From NCBI GenBank assembly GCA_013365365.1, contig JABVXU010000351.1:1-58718 (forward strand): a stretch of 58,718 nucleotides of DNA. The letters run 5' to 3'. The translations under genes were made by a program, and so were the position numbers. The stretch is from Cruorifilaria tuberocauda. Taxonomy: Eukaryota; Nematoda; Chromadorea; Rhabditida; Onchocercidae. Under the pieces are notes generated by a model, which saw only the letters and a list, made by a program, of their open reading frames with translations, made no database searches and had not been told where the DNA came from. Of the stretch, positions 11,491 through 23,825 are shown one piece after another; position 1 is the stretch's first letter, and the number at the start of each line of letters is the position of its first letter.

Positions 11491-14400
11491 ATGGCGGAAA
11501 CATACCAATTTAAGATTATCAATTTGATTGCAACTTTGGCAATCATAGCATTGTTAAGCTTAAGCCAACGATTTGTGCTATGTAAAAAAGTATGCAGGGG
11601 AGATTTACTTGAAACCGTTAGTCTTTCACTTTCTACTGATTCTAATGATATTAATGATACTGATAATATTACTATTCTTAATCTAATGATAGTATTATTA
11701 TTCTCTTTTCGACAGCTTTAGACGGTTATTATTATTTTTTATTAACTTTGTTATTTTTAATATTATACCGTTTATCAAAATTATTACTATTACTATCATC
11801 GTCATCATCATTATTACTATAACTACTATATTTACTGCTATTATTATTTCTGCTAATATCATTCTATCGTTCCTTTCTGAAAGTGAAAAATTTTAATTTT
11901 CAATAAATGGAATATTTTCCGGTATAGGCTTTTCCGCGATCATATTTCGTGATGTATGGATTACGTGAGGATAAAAAGATTTTCATTTTACCAAGTGATA
12001 TTGCGCGTAATGATACAGTGTAAGCAGTGTTTCTACCTATTCAGAATCAAATCATTTTTCCCCAAAATTGAAATAATTTAGTCGAAATGATGAAACTTTG
12101 ATCAGAAAGATTTAAATTATTATTAACTATTTAGGAGAGGTGAAGGAAAAAGTAAGAGTTGAAATTTTAGAACAGACCGAAGATAATTTAGATGCTATTA
12201 ATTTTGACTTATGAAGAGAAAAGCATTACTTTATTCCCATCATATTAGCTTTTAACTTTATTCGAAGTACCGAATCTTAGATTAAAAATATTTAATTAAG
12301 AATCAGCTTCATCTATTGTTATTCTCAATGGATAAACTAATTAGGAATACTGTAAGCTGCTCACTTAATTAAACAACTTCATGTATTATTAGTTACTAGT
12401 TGAATAAAATTGTTACAATTTAAAGCAAAAAGAACCTTTCACATTTGCTAGACGATGAAATTGCTCCTATATCAAGAATTAAACATCATACTGTAAGTTA
12501 TTTTTCAAATTACTTCAATATTGCTTTCTTTTCTCGAAAATTATCTCTATGCTCTACGAGATTTTAAGGAAAAGAATGTAAGAGTGAAAAAAATGATTCC
12601 ACTGGAAATGGTCAATTTCTTATTTTTTAAAATAGTACCATTGATTGAATAAATAATATAAAACTTTTCCTGAATATTCCTTTTTTGATTTTTAGAGTTA
12701 ATATTATTGAAATTTAATACTTTGCTGAATTATACTGTAGCATACAGTACCTTTGAGCATGAATATTGAGGATGGGAAAAAAGGTTGAAAGTTTGTCAAA
12801 TTGAAATTTTTGAATACAAATATATTTTTACTAATAAAAAAATCATATTATAATGTCGGAATTTATTTATAAATTGATAATAAATAGAGCGATCATTAGG
12901 ATCAAGCTACTGTAATTGTTTCCATCTTTAGATATAATACTAATTAATTAGTCTCGTTAAAGCTAATAATTGACGATAAAGCAATTTTTTTTTCAGGCGT
13001 TTTTAACTGAAGTACACGGCTTATTACAATTTCTAGTAATATGGCAAGAGACGGCTCCCAGTAAGAGTAGGCTTTACACGCTTACACGTGTTTCATATTT
13101 CGAAACGTTTCGATTAGCGTTCACACCAACAACCACCAAAATCGTGCATGAAGCAGAATTTACACCGTTGTTCTATTTCTCTGATTTATCCGAAATATAT
13201 TTCGTTTTTAAAATAACTGCTGAGAGCCGTTTTTATCTCTATCAGAATGGTGAAGGTAGTATCGGACATTATGAAATTAAATTTATCGTAAGTAAATTTT
13301 TAATTTCATTGAAAAAAAAATTTACAAACCTAAATGATCGCTCATTTAGATAAGAAATTTTATAATATGACAGATATTTATTCATTAAAAAAAAATTAAA
13401 TTCTTAAAAGTGAAAGTATAAGTAAACTTGTTTTAATTTAACTTCTGGAAAGTTTCGTGTAGAATTATACTCTTTTATGAATTCATTTAACAGAATCATT
13501 AGGACTAGTGGAATGATCTGAGGCTTAACAATTCTAGGATTTAACAGTAAAAGTTTAAATTTCTGAACTTGAAAAAAAGTGTCAATCTACCATATCATAC
13601 TCTTAAATCTGCTAGATGGAAGTTTCCTTAATGATCAATCGATCTTCAGCTCTCTATTCAAGATATCATAATATAAACACAATATTTACCGAATATTTCT
13701 AATCTTAAATTTATTACTAAGATATAAAGCTTATTTATTCTTGCCTGAGAAATAAGCAATAAAATAAAATATTGAATTTTCTTTGATTAAAAATTAATTG
13801 TAGAGGAGTGGAACGAAATTATTCGTTGATAGCATACATAAAATTACTGCAGCATGGGAAGAACAAGTTCATAATATTGAAACAGTTACCAAAGGGAAAA
13901 CCAAATGGTGATTAAGTTTCTTAACATTAATATTCATAATATAATTAATTAATTATCATATTTTCGATGAGTGTATCATGATACTGTAAGTATTTAATTG
14001 ATACAAATTATGATGAGGTAATGCTTAATTTACTTTTATTCAAGTATGAGTATTCAGGCTTGCACGACGTCATGAATCAGCAAAACCAGTTATCGATTGT
14101 ATCGCAGAAACATTAACTATATATGGCGTTGGTATGTTATATAATCGAAAAAGGCTGATCAATGCTTATTATGAAATGGGAGATACGGTATTCGATTGTA
14201 TGTTTCAATTCAATTTTTTTCGCTTTAAATTTTGAAATGGAAAATAATATAGGTAATCGACAAGTTTGAAGAATATTTTATGCAAATTTCAAACGGAATT
14301 TATCAATAGAATCAATTTATGCTTTATCTTTCATGAAAATTTACCATTCCATTTTATTCATTTAAGCTAAATTTTAAAGTTCAGCAAATAGAAAGTAAAT

Positions 14401-17400
14401 TTATTTTAATTTTACAGTAAATATCATCTGTTCAATATAAATTTTATGATTAATTGGAAATGGATTGACTAAATCATCATTTCAATTACCGTTTTTACCA
14501 ATCCCTCCTCTATTTAAATGATAAGAGATATGATAGCGATATTATTCCACATTAATATTCCATTCAAAATTCCATAATGAGTGAATCTTTTGATTAATTC
14601 ATTAAGTAATTTCATTTTAGGTAATGAAAAGAATTGTAGAAAACAACTTAGAAGCGATGGTGGAAAAAGTAAATATTTGATCGTATTTTTTTACTAATAA
14701 GTTTTCACCAAAGAGAAAATTTCAAGTTTAATTTTAAATATGGAACTTCTGAATATAATTTGAAATACGTAAGATACTTTGAAATATACAGATATCATAG
14801 AATTTTTCGGCCTTTTGCTTCAAAAATTGATTTATTGATCTTTTTTTGTATCTCCGAAACAAATTTTTTCAATTGAATTCTTGAATCTTATCTTTATTTT
14901 AGCTAAAATTAATTTTTTTTTCAAGAATATCATAGCAAAGAAGCAAATGTGATATATCAGAAGGGATCAATCTTTTTGGGATTTCGAAATGGTTACTTAT
15001 TTTCCTATCGCGTGATTAACGAGAATGAAAAATTCTCGGAAATACTATTTTCACTCGATCTCGCACATCGTGCCGCCGACACGAGTAATATATATTTCTT
15101 CTTCTTTTCCTTTTTCGATAAATTACAAGTAGAAAGGTTTCTTAATTATTTAATTTAAAACAAAAGTAAAAAGTTTTACAGAAGAATTTGAGAAAGATGA
15201 TGAGTTTCATTTATTCTCAACCGATGGCAAAGAAGCAATTGGTGTTATTTGTGGACCAAAAACATATTATCGTATGTATAATGTTAATCCATGGTTTGTG
15301 AATTATTCCATTTCCTAGAAAATTTCTTTTCCTTCTGAATGGATCTGAAATTATCATTTCTTATCTTTATAAGATCAATTGTTATCAGTATGAGTCAAAG
15401 TTTTCTATTTTCCTTTGCTTTTCTACTTTACTTTTCTACTTTTACCTTTAGTCTTTTTTTTGTCTAATTTTCATATCATTGATTGGATAATACAATACCA
15501 AAAAAATACCCACTAATTTTTTTGCTTTTTAGAAATTTCAAAAAAATGAATGAAATCAAAATTAGGAATAAAAAAATTCTATCTTTATGAGATTATTTCT
15601 TGTACCATGAAACATTTTTAATCTGAGTGATAAGTAATAATATTTCGAGCAAAGAGCAGATTAAGAAGAGTGAGATAGCGGTAAGGTAAAAAAATAATTA
15701 TATCGATTGATTAAATAATTAGCTAAATTTCATGATTTCAATTTTAAAATAAATGATTTGAAATAAGCGAAATTAAATACATTTAGGAATGGTATCAAAG
15801 TTATCTATTTGAAAAAGAAAGAAATGACTGTTATTAAGGAGATAAATAAAAAGTGCCGAAAAGTTGATTATGATGCTAAACGAGGCAAACTGATTTTTTT
15901 CATTGATTCCTCCACGGCATATGAATTAAATTTAACTATTAATCATGATGGAGTTCTAAAAAGCTTTCCGGATCCTAAACTGGTTAATTTACTTACTTCA
16001 TCAGCCTTCTAATTTTATGAAATTAAGTTAAGTCACAGAAGTGATTTAGCACAACCGCTAACTATTAATTACTTTATTATTGCAATCAGAAATTCATTTC
16101 AGATGATCAAACAGAAAATGATTTTTCCTTAAACATTTTGTAAGCATAAATGTAAATTATTATTTCAAAAAAAAGTTTCAGAAAATTCTTCGTGTTTTAG
16201 TCCAGAAATTTTACTTTTTTTTGCTTTGAAAAGCGGAAAATCATAACGTTGTACAATTGCGCCACAATCTCACGCTGCGCAGTTTTAACAATTATTCTTG
16301 CATGTGATCATTTCAAATTAGAATTTGTAAATGTGAAATTTACAAAAACTCCATTCAATGTATCATTGTTACTTTTTCGAAAGATTTGAAATTTCCTCAT
16401 TCATTGATGATCTCTTGTATTGTTTTTTTTATAATGATTTTTATCATTTTTTAAAATCAATCAATTATTTTTAGAACAGATATGATAACTTTCGTGGATT
16501 GAGAATTCCATTTGAAGGGATTGAAAGTAAATGGCCACTTCATCTTCGAAATGGTCGATCGTTATTTTATAATGAAAAGTTTGTTTGATCTTTTCACAAA
16601 ACAAACTTCTATATGTATTATTTTAATCAATTGTACAAACAGTGAAGTTTACTTCTCCATGCAATTTATCAAAAGCTTAATTTGAATTCGAAAATATTAA
16701 ATTTTCTAAATTCAGCACAACTTTTGTTTGAATTCAATCATTCTGATATTTTTAAGGACTAATGCTATTGAAATGACGTATAATATTATAAAGTAAGTAA
16801 TCTTACCTTATTTCTGTAATTTCGAAAATTTGCAATTACTGAGATCAACAAAAGTCAAATCTTAGAGAAAGAAACGAAAACAAAAGTTATCAAACGCGAT
16901 TTTTTTTCTTCAATAATTTTTTTCGAACTATAAGTTAATTTCAATCTTTTTCGATTGTTATTAAAAGTTTAAGCTTCATGTTCTATTTCGTATAAATATA
17001 TTGCCAATCGATAATTAAATTAAAAATATTTGATATTTAATTGTCTTAAAAATAGAAAATGAAACGAATGGATTGGTTTTTGAAGTGGAAAATAAAAATT
17101 AAACTTTCTGTTTAAATGATAAATATCAGATTGCTTTAAGTTTGTGGAAATGGAACGAATAGAAAATCGAACTAATCTTTTTACTGAATTGTTATTATCA
17201 CTATTTCATCACCTTTACTCTTATTTTTAGCGCAACTCAGAAAAGCATTCCTATAACGAAAATATTGACTAATTATGGTAATTATATTAAATCACTTTTA
17301 TATTTTCCAGCCGAATACGTCGAAGACGAGTATGCTACGTTTCTTCCGTTTTTTCATTTTTTCAGCCTTTCACTTATTTTACTGAACCGGAAGAGAGCTG

Positions 17401-20400
17401 AATTACGCCATCATTTTGTAATAAGACGAATTATCCTCAAACTTTTCAGAACATGCGTCTAATTTTGCTCAATTTGCAAATTGACTATGCAAATTATAGG
17501 AAGTAATCGTTGATAAATAACTTTTGCCATGATTATTATCATAATTAATTTGTTTTACTTGTTTTCGAAGTATCGTTGAATTAATCTTCAGGTATATTGA
17601 AATGTTTCGTGAACGCTCTAAGAAATATCCGATATCTTTTTATGGAGTAGCTAACTGTACCGTTTTTGTAATAATGAATTATGAGGATTTCAAAAGGGTA
17701 AAACTGAATGGAACTGGTGAATATTTTGCAGTATTTTATAAGAATATCATGTAATTAATATCATCTTTGAAAAAGGAAAAAAGAAATCAATTTTGAATAT
17801 CACACTTTGAAATTTTTTAATTTTAATTTACTACACATGTAATTTTTTTTTTGATAAATTGATAAAATCATTATTTTTATCACGAAATCAGGATGTGATA
17901 AGTCGTATAAAATGCGTGCAATACTTTTGGATTCTTATATAACTGTACTACGAACCAAAGATGGCACAAATGTTGAGGGAGTACGAATTAAAGCATCAAT
18001 TGATTATAAAGATGTTGAAAATGGAATAGTGTATGTTTATCAAAATTAAAGAATAAATTTTTAAATTTACCACTGATAACAAATTTGTAATATAATGATA
18101 AGAAATAAACGAAAATATTTAATTGTTTTATTAAATTTTACTAAATTTCCTAATGAACCACTGAAGTAACAATTTGATTTCTATATAAATAATTGTACAA
18201 ACATTTATGATTTTAGAATAATTTTGATAGAATGTTTGATTTTGTAAGGTTTCATTCACACAGTGAGTATGAACAGTTTTTTACTTAATAATTTAAATTG
18301 TTATCAAAATGATTAATTTTAATGAAAGATAAATTTTATGAGATTTTTCATTTCTAGATCAGATGGAATTGTTGCTTATACGCATAATTTGAAAGATTCA
18401 GAATTTGAGAAGAATAATTCGTTCACTATAGCACCAAATACATTCCATACCATTCATAACATTGGCGAATACACGTACTATCAGCATAAACCACGTAATG
18501 AATGCACGTATCATTTCCAAAGACGTAAAATAACAAAAAGTATGGCAAAAGATATTAAGGATATGCCGTTTCCTGCATTAGCGGTAAGTTATTTTTCCTT
18601 TTTTAAAGTAATTATTTGTGAATTATGGTGGGATGTCGTTGTTGGTTTTTGTTTAATTATTTCATTTTTCAGGTATCATATAGACAATTCATGAAGGTTA
18701 GTTAGTTCATTCAAATTATTTGCTTCATTATATTTCATATTTTATATTCTTACTTTTTAATTTATCCAGTAAAATCTGTTTCCGAAAGAAAATTTTGTTA
18801 TATTTGAGAAAGGTAAGTAGTGATTACATTGAATTGCATGATTTCCTTTGGTAACCACTCTTGTAATTTATTTCATGTTTTAGCTAAAATTTCATCCAAA
18901 ATTTTATTCGATCACTGACACGAAATGACCTTTATCATTAGAACATTATACAGTTACACTAATTAACTTACTAATAGAATTACTTATTATGAAAAGAAGA
19001 ATAATAATATTTTTTAGCATCCATGCGATTTGGAAATGTCATCAGCAATGTATGATGATGTGGTTCCTGGCGTGGTTTACGTGATGAGGAAGAAAGGCGA
19101 GAAAGCGCTAGTAACGCCGAATACGATAATTACTGACACCCTGAAACATGTTCAAAATGAGAATTTTTTGAACTATTTCATTTATTCCACATCATTTCCA
19201 TATGTTCTCTACAAGTAAATTATATCGATTTTTCACTAATTATGCAAAATTACTTAATGACTGTTTAAAGTTTACTACAATAATCTAAGTAGCCTAGATA
19301 TCATTTTAACAGTGACAATATTGGTAATCTATGGAGTTAAATTTTGCCTAGATTCAATTTAAGAACTTATTAATATACCTAACTACTAACGTTAAATAAA
19401 GTTGTATAATATTATATGATGCTTCATAATTTGCAGTGATACCAAAGGAGCCTCACTTATAAATCTCAACAGTCCCAAAGAGTAAGTGTGATTTATTTCT
19501 TGAGATTTAATTTTATCTTAAATTTAATATAATAATTATGTTTTCACTATTTTTGAAGTTAGTGAAAAGATCATGAAAATTAAGGCAAAATAAACGGATT
19601 AAATTTAAACACTATTAGAAATACTATATTAGTTTAACAAGAAAATTTACTTCATAATAACTTATCTAGTATAAATCTTAAATTTTCATAAAAGATTTCA
19701 TAAAAGTACAGTTCTGTTTGTTTATATATGGCAATATTGCTATTTATTTGATACAAAACGGTGAAGTTTTAGTATCAGAATAACTTTCAACTCTACATTT
19801 GATTACATTGGTATTTATACCGGGAAAATTCTCTACCGAGAAGCGTAAGCATCATCTATTTCCTTCTCAAACGATAGCTCTCATTCAATTTAATTTACGA
19901 TTTCAGGTTGATTTAGTTTTAGTTTTCTTTCAAAGCATCTTAGCTCTTTTTTATGATTATTCCTTTCAATAGAAATCATTTCTCTTACTAATTTCCCAGT
20001 GAAACAACGCAAGTTTTGCATGCCGAAGTGGAGGCTGTCGAAGAACGAAGGATCGATAAGGTCGCTGTAACGAAAGCGATACCTAAGCAAGATTTCGAAA
20101 GTAATGAATTTAAAATTTGTTTATTGAATGATTTACGTGGTAGAAAATATGCTATCGTAATGATATGTGAAGTAAATTATGCATGCAGCATGCACAAATC
20201 ACTTGCATGCATCATTTATGCACATTATATTTCTTCTAATTTTCAGCATTAATCGAAATTACTCGTAAAAAAGTATTACCTTTGTTGGAAGAAAGTTTTT
20301 TGAAAATTTGAATGATTTCAGAAGCAGCATTTGGAGAAGAAAGTGAAATTATTGAAAGACCTGAATTTCATGCCAAAAAATGCAGAGTTGTGACTGCGTA

Positions 20401-21116
20401 GGGTTTTCAACTGATTTTTTTACGAGTAATCAATAGAACAGTTAAGACGTCTTAAAATTAATTAACTTCAATTCTTGTGTTGATGAAATGCTAATTGAAC
20501 GTGAACATATTTCATTTCTGCATGGAATTAAATGAATTGTTTATTGCTCCGTCGATATCAGTCATTGATCTGATCTGATCCAAGTATTTATAGGCCTTTT
20601 TTTATGGCATTTTTATTGAAAGTTACGGTGTTGGATCTGCTACTTTTATTGATTTTGATCATTGTTGTTATATATCATCGAGCTCATATTATACCAGCAC
20701 GACGCCGTTATAAAATTAAAATGGGCATTCTGAGACATCGTAAAAAGCGTAAGCTACGTGATCGTGCACGTCGACGTCTTCGAAGTATGTTTGATAGTAT
20801 CCATACAATAATTACAAGTTTAAAGATGTGACAGTACGTTAACTCTTACTTAACCCTAGCAAAAAAATAATTAAAATTTTCGTTTTTAGAATTGAATCTG
20901 TTGCGACGGAAAAAAAAGATGAGGGATCAGGAAATTGCGGCCAGGCGCCAAGCTGATTTTATTGCTGCGGCAGTGGGACGACTGGGCGCACCGAAAAAGG
21001 GAGTAGGCGCAACTTCAGAGAAGAAGCAAAAATCTGCTTCAACATCCAGCAGTGATTTGATCACAGCAGAAGGTGAACGCAATTTACCTCGGACAAACAC
21101 GGCAAAAAACACGTGA
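11491..21116 (+). CDS. Large single-pass type I membrane protein, unrecognised family (~981 aa)
   Basis: The 25 exons are 11491-11589, 11928-12019, 12426-12492, 12997-13287, 13804-13907, 14058-14197, 14621-14668, 14926-15084, 15182-15293, 15787-15982, 16475-16578, 16757-16792, 17231-17277, 17311-17338, 17592-17716, 17892-18030, 18358-18583, 18673-18696, 19018-19214, 19437-19481, 19773-19844, 20000-20100, 20322-20397, 20594-20784 and 20890-21116. Every junction keeps phase. Residues 1-~31 form a signal peptide. The ectodomain has about nine N-x-S/T sequons, few cysteines and many short beta-like aromatic stretches. One transmembrane helix lies at ~845-870 (VLDLLLLLILIIVV), followed by a ~110-residue tail packed with Arg/Lys. 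The weakest links are the GTTAAT donor at 15983 (otherwise a stop at 16010) and the 17338 donor. With a stop at 16012 this would be two genes, but the second would lack a signal peptide. AATAAA is at 21212. Role unknown; surface receptor or adhesion molecule is inference. Confidence 0.65.
18770..18812 (+). other. Possible optional cassette exon of the large membrane-protein gene
   Basis: Between exons 18673-18696 and 19018-19214 lies a 43-base segment with a TTTATCCAG acceptor and a strong AAG|GTAAGT donor. It is open only in the phase-2 frame (KICFRKKILLYLRK). Using it would require a different donor in the preceding exon, about 18706. The direct join is simpler and was preferred; an alternatively spliced form is possible. 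Confidence 0.25.
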
Positions 21117-21217
21117 AGAGTCGTGATTGAGAGAAGACTTGATTCAAGTATATATAAAAGATTCGAAGTATTTTTACCATATTTTTTGCTTATCCTCTTT
21201 TTACTTTCAATAATAAA

Positions 21218-22318
21218 CTTTTTAATTGACGTTTCTCTCAGTTAACTGAATTATAATCTCCTCTGATAATTGATAAAGTATCGCAAGTTGTGTAATTGCC
21301 TAATGTTGTCTAATTACGTATATCAACACTCGATTTCTGTGTAATTTTTATTTTTTCAAACAAATTTAGGAGAATTAAAGTTACATGGTAAATGAAAGTA
21401 ATGTAATACAATGAAATACAAGAAACTTTCTCTTTCGATAAGTCTCGGTGATAAGTAAAATTAATAAATACTTTGAAAATTAATAAATACTTTCGGAATA
21501 CTTTGATGACAAACGGATTGATCTCAAAACTTTAGACTTTTTGAAATTAAATTATTGTCTGAATTTATGTAAATATGGACAGATTGAACAAAATGAAATC
21601 TGCAGTATAACAAAAAATACTTAAAAAATAATATTCTGAAATAATTTTAGTATAAAAATATACAAAAATATCTTTGAGTTGATTAATGAGTAGCCCAATT
21701 AGTTGATTGAACATATCAGTAATTCATGCTTGAGAAAAAATTGAAGAATAGTTTTTTCTTTGAAACTGCCATTTGTTGTAATATTTTTATCATCTGCCAT
21801 CTCAAGGATTTCCATTTGCACCTCATGAAATTCATTTTTCATCAGTTATTTCATATTTGCATAGAGAAAACGTTTAGATGTAAGTTTTGCATGAAAACAA
21901 AGAAAACAAAAAAAACATAAAAACAACTTCTAGCTTAATTTCATTTTTAACAATAATATTTGTTTTAGTCGGTTTGCTTCTTTTCATATTTTGATAAATA
22001 TTATCTTTTTAATGATATCGTATTTCAGTGATAATTAATTTAGTTTCAGAGTACATCGTAATTTCATGTAACTAAATTTTCAAAATATGCTAATGAAAAA
22101 AAATAATCAACCAATAGTGTCATTATTTATCATAAAATATTACCAAAGATAAGTTTTATATAAGGTTAAGATTAGAATTCTACTCGAAAAGAATTCTGAA
22201 ATCCAAGAGTTCAAAATAGATTTGCTAAAATTTCAGGTCGCTTGTGATAACATTTTGCTTCAATTTTAGCCAAAAAAAGTTCATCTTACATTGGTGTAAT
22301 ATATGTGAAGGATATTCA
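21218..22318. other. Intergenic, no gene seen
   Basis: This 1.1 kb gap lies between the poly(A) signal of the large gene (21212-21217) and the putative spliced-leader acceptor (TATTCAG, 22313-22319) of the next. The ORF near 21726 is Lys/Phe-rich, has no splice context and looks random. Confidence 0.5.
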
Positions 22319-22346
22319 GAATTAATTAACATTAATATTAATTGAT

Positions 22347-23257
22347 ATGGTCACAACAGCTAAGACAACTACAACCGACAATCCAAAAATACCATTTTCA
22401 ATAAGAGACATCTGTATCTTCCATTTACATTAGCTACGCTTAAGTATACAAATCTTGTAATGTCAATTCCGGTTTACACCGTAAATGTGACAGTTAACGT
22501 TTACTAAACGCCATATCGTTCTACTAGAGTGATATGGCGTACCGTTATACTGTAATTACTTATACAGTAATTAATATATTATGCAAAATATAAATGAACA
22601 ATTTGAAAATTTGATAGGCTACTTGATGATGAGAAGGTACTTAGAAACAGCTGATAGCATTATCAATTTATATCATAGTTTTATTTTTTAGCAGATGAAC
22701 ATGCAGAAGCTCTAGCAAGCTTATCACTAACGCATACGTATTTGATTAGTGGTGGAATGCTTTTTACTTGCTGTATTTTACCACTTTTTTACTTTTGGTT
22801 CTGTCATCCGTAAGTTATACTTTCTTTTTTTAGTAACAATTAATTGGAAAATTATAGTGATATTGTAAAGGTAATCTGTTTTAATGATAGATAGCTATCG
22901 ATTATTTGTTAGATTTTTCTACTTGCTTAATTACTGCGAAATGAAAGGTTTCAGTATTTTGTGCAAATATTTCATAGCTATCAGAAAGTCAAAAGGTGAG
23001 AAATTAACATTGGAGGAAACGCAAGTAGATGAAATTGAGTTAACGGAATTTGTACCTGACGAAGCACCGGACCGTGTAAATATTCGACGTGACCCACTTT
23101 TTGATGATGTAAAGATTAAGGTATGTATTTTCAGTTTTAATAAAATTTGTTTTATTAATAATTCATTTTTTTTAATAACGTATAAATTTTCCAGGCATTT
23201 CATCGAAGACGTCATCAACTAATAAGACCACCACATCGACGACAACAGAAACAACAA

Positions 23258-23288
<31 letters not shown>

Positions 23289-23491
23289 AACAGCAACAAC
23301 AACAACAACAAAACGGTAGAAAACTCTCACCAGAAAAAGGAAAAGAAAAAAATGAAAGTGCAGGTAAAGTGCAGGTACCGGAAGAAAAAGGTTCACGTGT
23401 GCCGGAAAATAGCGTCCATCGAAGTACCAAAGAACAGTTAACGTCAACTGAAATAACGTTTTCCCAAAAAACGCAACTTCACGACCTTTAA
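22347..23491 (+). CDS. Small single-pass membrane protein with polyglutamine tract
   Basis: Four exons, 22347-22413, 22692-22809, 22955-23120 and 23195-23491, give 215 residues with all phases matching. The N-terminus (~23 residues) is Thr-rich. A hydrophobic helix spans ~40-60 (GGMLFTCCILPLFYFWF). Then come a basic turn (KYFIAIRKSKG), an acidic segment (EIELTEFVPDEAPD), an Arg/His-rich patch (FHRRRHQ) and a 20-residue glutamine run at residues 137-156 (23252-23311, mixed CAA/CAG). The C-terminus is Lys/Glu/Ser-rich. The Arg-flanked segment suggests that the long C-terminal part is cytosolic. There is no known domain. It lies 1.2 kb downstream of the large membrane-protein gene on the same strand. 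AATAAA at 23574 is the likely poly(A) signal. Confidence 0.75.
22490..22553. repeat. 64-nt intronic hairpin, pre-miRNA-like or MITE-like
   Basis: Inside intron 1 of the polyQ protein gene, 22508-22522 pairs with 22526-22540 around a 3-nt loop (15 bp; 13 Watson-Crick and two G.T). The ends ACGCCATATC / GATATGGCGT are perfect. The outer arms ACAGTTAACG (22490-22499) and ACCGTTATACTGT (22541-22553) pair again, with an internal loop and a one-base bulge. The total length fits a microRNA precursor, but an inverted-repeat transposon remnant is equally possible. A second small stem (TACTGTA/TACAGTA) follows at 22549-22570. Confidence 0.6.
23252..23311 (+). repeat. CAA/CAG trinucleotide tract encoding Gln20
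   Basis: Twenty consecutive glutamine codons (six CAA, two CAG, five CAA, one CAG, six CAA) lie in the last exon of the small membrane-protein gene, preceded by CAA CAG AAA. CAG interruptions in the CAA run would be expected to slow repeat-length change. Confidence 0.9.
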
Positions 23492-23726
23492 TTCGATAAT
23501 TTTAATTTGCATGAAAATCTCATTTGATTTCACTTCTACTTCTTTTGCTGTTCTTAAATTTCATTTGAGTGATAATAAAGTTTGTTTGACGCAAGAGTTA
23601 TTGGTTGCTAGGAATGAAATTTTGACTGAGAAGATCGAAGTTCAATCCATCTTATACTGTAAACATAGACTGTAAATCTTAATTGGTTCATATGCCGAAA
23701 AATGACATTTGCTTGTTTTCGTCAAG

Positions 23727-23825
23727 TGACCTTTCATTAAATAGTCAAGTAATTTTTTTCCTTTACTGATATGACCTCTTTATGTTTTCAGATGACCTTT
23801 TCGTTCTTTAGTACCAATTTGACCT
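23727..23825. promoter_or_regulatory. Cluster of four TGACCT hexamers
   Basis: TGACCT (reverse complement AGGTCA, the nuclear-receptor half-site) occurs at 23727, 23772, 23793 and 23820, all in the same orientation, within 99 bases downstream of the polyQ gene. Spacing is irregular, so direct-repeat dimer binding is uncertain. Confidence 0.3.

Noticed and set aside
23172..23447. Minus-strand poly-Val/poly-Cys frames opposite the polyQ exon
   Set aside because: These are simply the reverse complement of the CAA/CAG tract and Arg-rich flank of the plus-strand exon.
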